From: DAOMOP01 sp035444405
Lineage (GTDB): Bacteria; Pseudomonadota; Gammaproteobacteria; Burkholderiales; Rhodocyclaceae
Direction of reading: 5' to 3'
NCBI GenBank assembly: GCA_035444405.1
Contig: DAOMOP010000187.1
Location: 1 to 7,901 of the forward strand
DNA length: 7,901 nt
Positions 6,023 through 7,901 of this stretch are shown here, one piece after another. Position 1 is the first letter of the stretch. Each line of letters starts with the position of its first letter. The notes under the pieces were generated by a model. That model was not told where the DNA came from, made no database searches, and saw nothing but the letters and a program-made list of their open reading frames with translations. The translations under genes and the position numbers were made by a program.

Positions 6023-7462
6023 TCAGCGCAGCAGATCGACGTTGAAGTGGCGCCTGACGAACTGCTGGAAGCGTGCGACGCCTTCGAGTGCGCTGGTCAG
6101 GCGCGCCTGCTCCATGCGATTGAGCTGGGCGAGGGCGACGTAGTTGTCCGGCGTGCGGCCGGCGCGCACCGCCGCGACATGTCCGCGCAGGCGCAGCGTG
6201 ACGAGGAATTCGAAGCTCGTCTCGAGATCCTCCGCCTGCGCCGGGTCCAGCACCTTGCGCGCGACCAGTGCGGCGATGCGCTCGTGCGTGCCGCCGTCGA
6301 GCGCAGCGGCTTCGAGCGCCAGCGACTTGACGCCGTCGGTGATCGCGAAGATGCCGGCCTTCTTGATGTCGAGCATGCCGCGGTGCTCGCCCTTGCGCTC
6401 GGTCTTGACGCGGCCGAACCAGCCCAGCGGCGGCCGGAAGCCCAACATGTTCTGCGCCATGCGCATCAGAAAAGTCTTGTCGCGCTCGAGGTGGGCGTAC
6501 ACGTGGGCCTTGAGCGCACGCTCGAAGCGCGCCTCGCCGTGGATGCCGCGGATGTCGACGAACATGCTCGCCTTGAGGATGTTGTCGGGCGTGGGCGTGT
6601 CGAACCAGCGCGTGATTTCGGCCTGCCACTGCCCGAGGCTGCGGCGCCACTCGGGGTTCTTCGCCATGATGCCGCCGGGGCAGGGCGGCACGCCGATCGC
6701 GATCAGCGCGTCGATCAGCGCCTGCGAGAACGCCTCGAGCCGGGCGACGTCGTTCGGGTCGAGCTCGTCCGCATAGACCAGCGCATTGTCCTGGTCGGTC
6801 GACAGCGTCTGCTCGCTGCGCCCTTCGCTGCCCATCACGACGAAGGCGAAACCCTCGGGCAGGTCGGCGAAGCGCGACTCGCGCAGCAGCGCGATCACGC
6901 GGATCAGGATCTGGTCGTTGAGGTTGGCGATCAGCCGTACCATGTCGCGCGTGCGGATGCCGGTACCGGCCAGGTGCAGCACCAGCGCCTGGATGCGGGC
7001 GTGAAGTGCCTTCAGGTCGTCGAGGGCGGAGGCCTTCTCGATGTCGAGGACGAGCTGATGCGGTGAATGCGCCTGCAGCTTGAGGATGTCGGTGTCGGTG
7101 ACGATGCCGGCAAGCCGCCCGCCGGCGTCGACGACGCCGAGCCGGTGGATGCCCTGACGCGACATGCGGTAGAGCGCCTCGTAGAGGAAGTCGTGCTCGC
7201 CGATCACCGCGAGCGCCGTGTTCATGACGTCGCGCACGCGCAGCGCGTTGGGGTCGCGCCCGCGCGCGACGACCTTGTTGCGCAGGTCGCGGTCGGTGAA
7301 GATGCCCAGCGGCGTGTCGCCGTTGCACACGACGACGCTGGAAATGTTCTTCGCCTGCATGACGGCGACGACCGCGACGAGCCCGTCATCGGCGTGGCAG
7401 GTCACCACGTTGCGCTGGCAGAACTCGCTGACCGGGCGGAAAAACTGGTTTTCTTCAGCCAT
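6023..7462 (-). CDS. CBS-pair DUF294 nucleotidyltransferase-like protein
   Basis: The gene encodes 479 residues and appears cytoplasmic. Two CBS repeats occupy about 10-130 (IFTDRDLRNKV near 54-64 and GIVTDTDILKL near 119-129), the adenine-nucleotide-binding module. A DUF294 nucleotidyltransferase domain follows (about 140-290), with MGSEGRSEQTLSTDQDN at 210-226 giving the GS...DxD signature (Gly211-Ser212, Asp223 and Asp225) seen in GlnD-like enzymes. The C-terminal DUF294 substrate-binding region (about 310-475) contains LGFRPPLGWFG and RKGEHRGMLDIKKAGIFAI. Many relatives carry an N-terminal cyclic-nucleotide-binding domain of about 130 residues; it is absent here. The target of the transferase is unknown, and regulatory nucleotidylation of a protein is an inference from GlnD. 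No strong Shine-Dalgarno precedes the ATG at 7462. The gene is monocistronic, converging with the GGDEF-EAL gene across a 63-nt gap in which I see no clear terminator. Confidence 0.92.
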   Translation of the reverse strand: MAEENQFFRPVSEFCQRNVVTCHADDGLVAVVAVMQAKNISSVVVCNGDTPLGIFTDRDLRNKVVARGRDPNALRVRDVMNTALAVIGEHDFLYEALYRMSRQGIHRLGVVDAGGRLAGIVTDTDILKLQAHSPHQLVLDIEKASALDDLKALHARIQALVLHLAGTGIRTRDMVRLIANLNDQILIRVIALLRESRFADLPEGFAFVVMGSEGRSEQTLSTDQDNALVYADELDPNDVARLEAFSQALIDALIAIGVPPCPGGIMAKNPEWRRSLGQWQAEITRWFDTPTPDNILKASMFVDIRGIHGEARFERALKAHVYAHLERDKTFLMRMAQNMLGFRPPLGWFGRVKTERKGEHRGMLDIKKAGIFAITDGVKSLALEAAALDGGTHERIAALVARKVLDPAQAEDLETSFEFLVTLRLRGHVAAVRAGRTPDNYVALAQLNRMEQARLTSALEGVARFQQFVRRHFNVDLLR

Positions 7463-7492
7463 GCGGTGATCGACTTGTCATGAATTGCGGCT

Positions 7493-7501
7493 AGCGTAGC
7501 A
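7493..7501 (-). promoter_or_regulatory. Candidate extended -10 promoter for the CBS-DUF294 gene
   Basis: The minus strand reads TGCTACGCT, a TGn extension plus TACGCT (4/6), with no usable -35 because that position falls in the upstream terminator stem. The eight-T tract of the terminator sits directly upstream of it. The predicted start near 7486 gives a leader of about 24 nt to the ATG at 7462. Support is from motif match and position only. Confidence 0.35.
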
Positions 7502-7502
7502 C

Positions 7503-7531
7503 AAAAAAAACGACGGCCCGGTCGCCGTCGT
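7503..7531 (-). terminator. Rho-independent terminator of the dehydrogenase gene
   Basis: On the minus strand ACGACGGC (7531-7524) pairs perfectly with GCCGTCGT (7517-7510) around a 6-nt loop, and the transcript continues into a run of eight U (7510-7503, the first pairing in the stem). It lies 22 nt after the stop codon of the flavoprotein gene. This is a canonical intrinsic terminator on the minus strand. Confidence 0.93.
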
Positions 7532-7553
7532 GAGCTGGCTGCGCGAGCGGGCT

Positions 7554-7901
7554 TCAGTCGAGCGCGTCGGCCTGGAAGGCCGGGCAGGCGGCCAGATCGG
7601 AATCGCCCGCGGGCGGCAGCTGCGCGGCGAGCTCGCGCAGCGCGGTGCGCAGGCCTTCCTCGAGTACGGGGTGATAGAAAGGCATGCGCAGCAGGTCGTG
7701 CACGGTCAGGCCACGCTCGATCGCGAGCGCGAGCAGGTGCGCCATGTGCTCGCCGGCCGGCGCGCACATTTCGGCCCCGAGCAGCGCGCCGGTGCCGCGC
7801 TGCGCGTAGATGCGCATCAGCCCCTCGTTGCGTTGCGCGGCGCGCGCGCGCCCCTGGCGGGCGAAGTCGACTTCGCCGATCAGCGTGTCGTCGCTGTCGA
7901 G
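7554..7901 (-). CDS. C-terminal part of a dihydrolipoamide dehydrogenase-family flavoprotein (truncated by window edge)
   Basis: The frame is open from the right edge to the stop at 7554, giving the last 115 residues. They form the dimerisation domain of class-I pyridine nucleotide-disulfide oxidoreductases: strand RIYAQRGTGALLGAEMCAPAGEHMAHLLALAIERGLTV (30-67), then MPFYHPVLEEGLRTALREL (73-91). The His-Pro pair (His77) with Glu five residues on (Glu82) corresponds to the catalytic His-Glu dyad of lipoamide dehydrogenase, which completes the active site of the partner subunit. The redox-active Cys pair and the FAD and NAD domains lie outside the window. An extra tail of about 20 residues, rich in Pro, Asp and Ala, follows the domain. 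HPVLEE differs from the HPTLxE form of the classical pyruvate dehydrogenase E3, so this may be a stand-alone paralogue rather than a complex subunit. Mercuric or glutathione reductase relatives cannot be fully excluded. Confidence 0.85.
   Translation of the reverse strand, partial: LDSDDTLIGEVDFARQGRARAAQRNEGLMRIYAQRGTGALLGAEMCAPAGEHMAHLLALAIERGLTVHDLLRMPFYHPVLEEGLRTALRELAAQLPPAGDSDLAACPAFQADALD

Noticed and set aside
4093..6045. 650-codon plus-strand frame overlapping the GGDEF-EAL gene
   Set aside because: It is the +1 shadow of a gene with unbroken catalytic motifs; its product is almost entirely Arg, Ala and Gly. It is not evidence of a frameshift because the real frame is intact throughout.
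5769..7328. 519-codon minus-strand frame in another phase over the CBS-DUF294 gene
   Set aside because: It overlaps both the EAL end and the CBS-DUF294 gene and gives an Arg/Ala-rich product; the real frame has clear CBS and nucleotidyltransferase motifs.

Overview
The window is high-GC bacterial chromosome with dense short-gap genes and proteobacterial families: an entericidin-type lipoprotein, a DUF3096 membrane peptide, a dCache-HAMP-PAS-GGDEF-EAL protein and a CBS-DUF294 nucleotidyltransferase. The overall flavour suggests a betaproteobacterium, perhaps near Azoarcus/Thauera (Rhodocyclales). That placement is an inference from gene content and composition; no rRNA or tRNA is present to fix it.

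Left third (1-2315), all on the minus strand and read right to left: a cytoplasmic-looking N-acetylmuramidase with a peptidoglycan-binding domain (2315-1320), then 18 nt later a SLOG-like Rossmann protein (1301-714), then after a 227-nt gap with its own candidate promoter the N-terminal 162 residues of a protein that runs off the left edge (486-1). From remembered resemblance the last may be the start of an alpha/beta-hydrolase/CHAT-type protein. This three-gene set looks like an accessory or conflict-type module and is the most interesting part of the window.

Middle (2456-3200): two tiny membrane or envelope genes in divergent orientation, a 51-aa DUF3096 protein (minus) and a 49-aa entericidin-like lipoprotein (plus). 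Their shared upstream region holds a -10 element that closely matches the sigma-S type, followed by an approximately 140-nt leader that can fold. A strong 11-bp hairpin follows the lipoprotein gene. Next comes an extended -10 promoter with a small dyad at the predicted transcript start, leading into the large c-di-GMP gene.

Right half (3200-7901): a 919-residue membrane-bound GGDEF-EAL protein (plus), converging on a CBS-pair/DUF294 nucleotidyltransferase (minus). A textbook Rho-independent terminator then closes the C-terminal 115 residues of a dihydrolipoamide dehydrogenase-family flavoprotein (minus) that enters from the right edge. Functionally the right half is housekeeping and signalling: c-di-GMP turnover in response to a periplasmic cue, a nucleotide-sensing regulatory nucleotidyltransferase, and redox metabolism.

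No RNA gene, CRISPR array, insertion sequence or integration scar was recognised. The many other long open frames in this GC-rich DNA are shadows of the genes listed.
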